A DNA stretch of 64,000 nucleotides from Flavobacterium sp. Lineage in GTDB: Bacteria; Bacteroidota; Bacteroidia; Flavobacteriales; Flavobacteriaceae. The notes beneath the pieces are model-generated. The model saw only the letters and a program-made list of their open reading frames with translations, ran no database searches and was not told the origin of the DNA. This document shows positions 63,610-64,000 of this stretch, in pieces. The stretch spans positions 248,001 to 312,000 of the forward strand of contig NZ_JAGIAV010000006.1 in assembly GCF_017744675.1 (NCBI RefSeq). Reading direction: 5' to 3'. Position 1 is the first letter of the stretch, and each line of letters begins with the position of its first letter. The position numbers and the translations under genes were made by a program.

Positions 63610-64000
63610 ATGTTTTCAATAAGTACCAAATACAATTTCAAATTAAACACAACCATTTTCTTTGTGCTGACATTTTGCGTTCAAGTCACAGCCCAAAATA
63701 CCGCATGGAAACCAGCTTCATTCGAAATCATAAAATCAAATTACAAGACTTTCAAAACGACTCAATACGCTCACGTTTTTTCAGGAAGCAAACACAATAT
63801 TGTTCGTTTAGCACCAGAATTGCAAGGGGTGACAGGAATTGAACTTCCTTTAGATAAATATAAAAACGGAACTAATACTCCATTACAATTAAAATTTAAA
63901 GAACCTGTAACGGTTTTGGTTGGTGTTTTTCAAGATAAGAGCACTGAATATCTTCAATCTGAAAATTTTAAAGATGCCAAATTGGTTTTAGAAAATGGAG
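63610..64000 (+). CDS. Exported protein, N-terminal fragment (3' truncated by window end)
   Basis: An open frame of 130 codons runs off the window. It begins MFSISTKYNFKLNTTIFFVL with a signal peptide ending VTAQ at about residue 29, followed by a beta-rich start (SFEIIKSNYKTFKTTQYAHVFSGS, GVTGIELPLDKY). Its family is unclear from this part. It follows GH78 on the same strand and may continue a pectin/rhamnose locus. An overlapping frame at 63555-63842 encodes a basic, unconvincing peptide and is rejected. Confidence 0.7.
   Translation, partial: MFSISTKYNFKLNTTIFFVLTFCVQVTAQNTAWKPASFEIIKSNYKTFKTTQYAHVFSGSKHNIVRLAPELQGVTGIELPLDKYKNGTNTPLQLKFKEPVTVLVGVFQDKSTEYLQSENFKDAKLVLENG

Noticed and set aside
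63555..63842. 95-codon plus-strand frame near the window end
   Set aside because: The overlapping frame from 63610 has a clean signal peptide and stays open to the window end, so the 95-codon frame is a shadow.
1..64000. tRNA, rRNA, insertion sequences, prophage
   Set aside because: I read for cloverleaf patterns, rRNA words, transposase motifs and phage structural genes and saw none; a small RNA gene could still be missed by eye.

Overview
The window looks like a piece of a Flavobacterium-type chromosome (Bacteroidota, Flavobacteriaceae). Secreted enzymes end in type IX secretion (T9SS) C-terminal sorting domains. There is a SusC/SusD pair with its ECF sigma factor and FecR-type anti-sigma factor. 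DNA is A+T rich, Shine-Dalgarno sites are mostly absent, and several gene starts are preceded by TAnnTTTG-like -7 boxes. I found no rRNA, tRNA, insertion sequence or CRISPR array.

Layout. (1) 1-9.5 kb: the tail of a Y_Y_Y/LuxR sensor-regulator, then three large secreted enzymes (GH16, GH64, GH18), a beta-1,3-glucan/chitin set. (2) 9.7-11.5 kb: a PRISE-like reductase and a Crp/Fnr-type regulator. (3) 11.8-22.1 kb: a metallophosphoesterase, a PI-PLC-like phosphodiesterase, and sigma/FecR/SusC/SusD, an uptake locus without any carbohydrate-active enzyme. (4) 22.6-30.4 kb: housekeeping and small genes (SpoIIAA-like, small envelope proteins, CinA-C, NUDIX, DsbA-like, TlpA-like, redoxin, sugar dehydrogenase, DUF3861-like). 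(5) 30.4-38.2 kb: a LytS/LytT-type two-component pair divergent from a complete RND efflux operon. (6) 39.4-53 kb: deoxysugar/pectin utilisation: FucP-like symporter, two Gfo/Idh oxidoreductases, a Zn dehydrogenase/SDR/lactonase operon, GH28, a GH141-like beta-helix protein fused to a mutarotase-like domain, and an SSS symporter. (7) 53-56 kb: a very A/T-rich patch with a Pif1-like helicase, an XRE regulator and a SymE-like toxin. (8) 56-60.9 kb: a phosphatidylserine-decarboxylase-family protein, a degenerate M23-like exported protein, an Fsr-like MFS pump and a divergent AraC regulator. (9) 61.2-64 kb: a GH78-like rhamnosidase and the start of another exported protein, probably continuing the pectin theme.

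How they work together. Region 6 plus the GH78 gene can be read as a pathway for L-fucose/L-rhamnose-bearing pectin: exported hydrolases release sugars, FucP and SSS symporters import them, and a dehydrogenase-lactonase series starts oxidative catabolism. Two near-identical LacI-type palindromes (about 42.0 and 47.3 kb) tie the catabolic and hydrolase parts together, although no LacI regulator lies in the window.

The most striking non-coding signal is that many intergenic regions hold long compound palindromes. Each is built from one of a few word families (CGCAAAG, CCACGAATTC, TCCAGCTTTAGCTGGA, GTTTCAAG and others), with perfect arms of 12-25 bp. Most sit downstream of genes and none is explained by a visible transposase.
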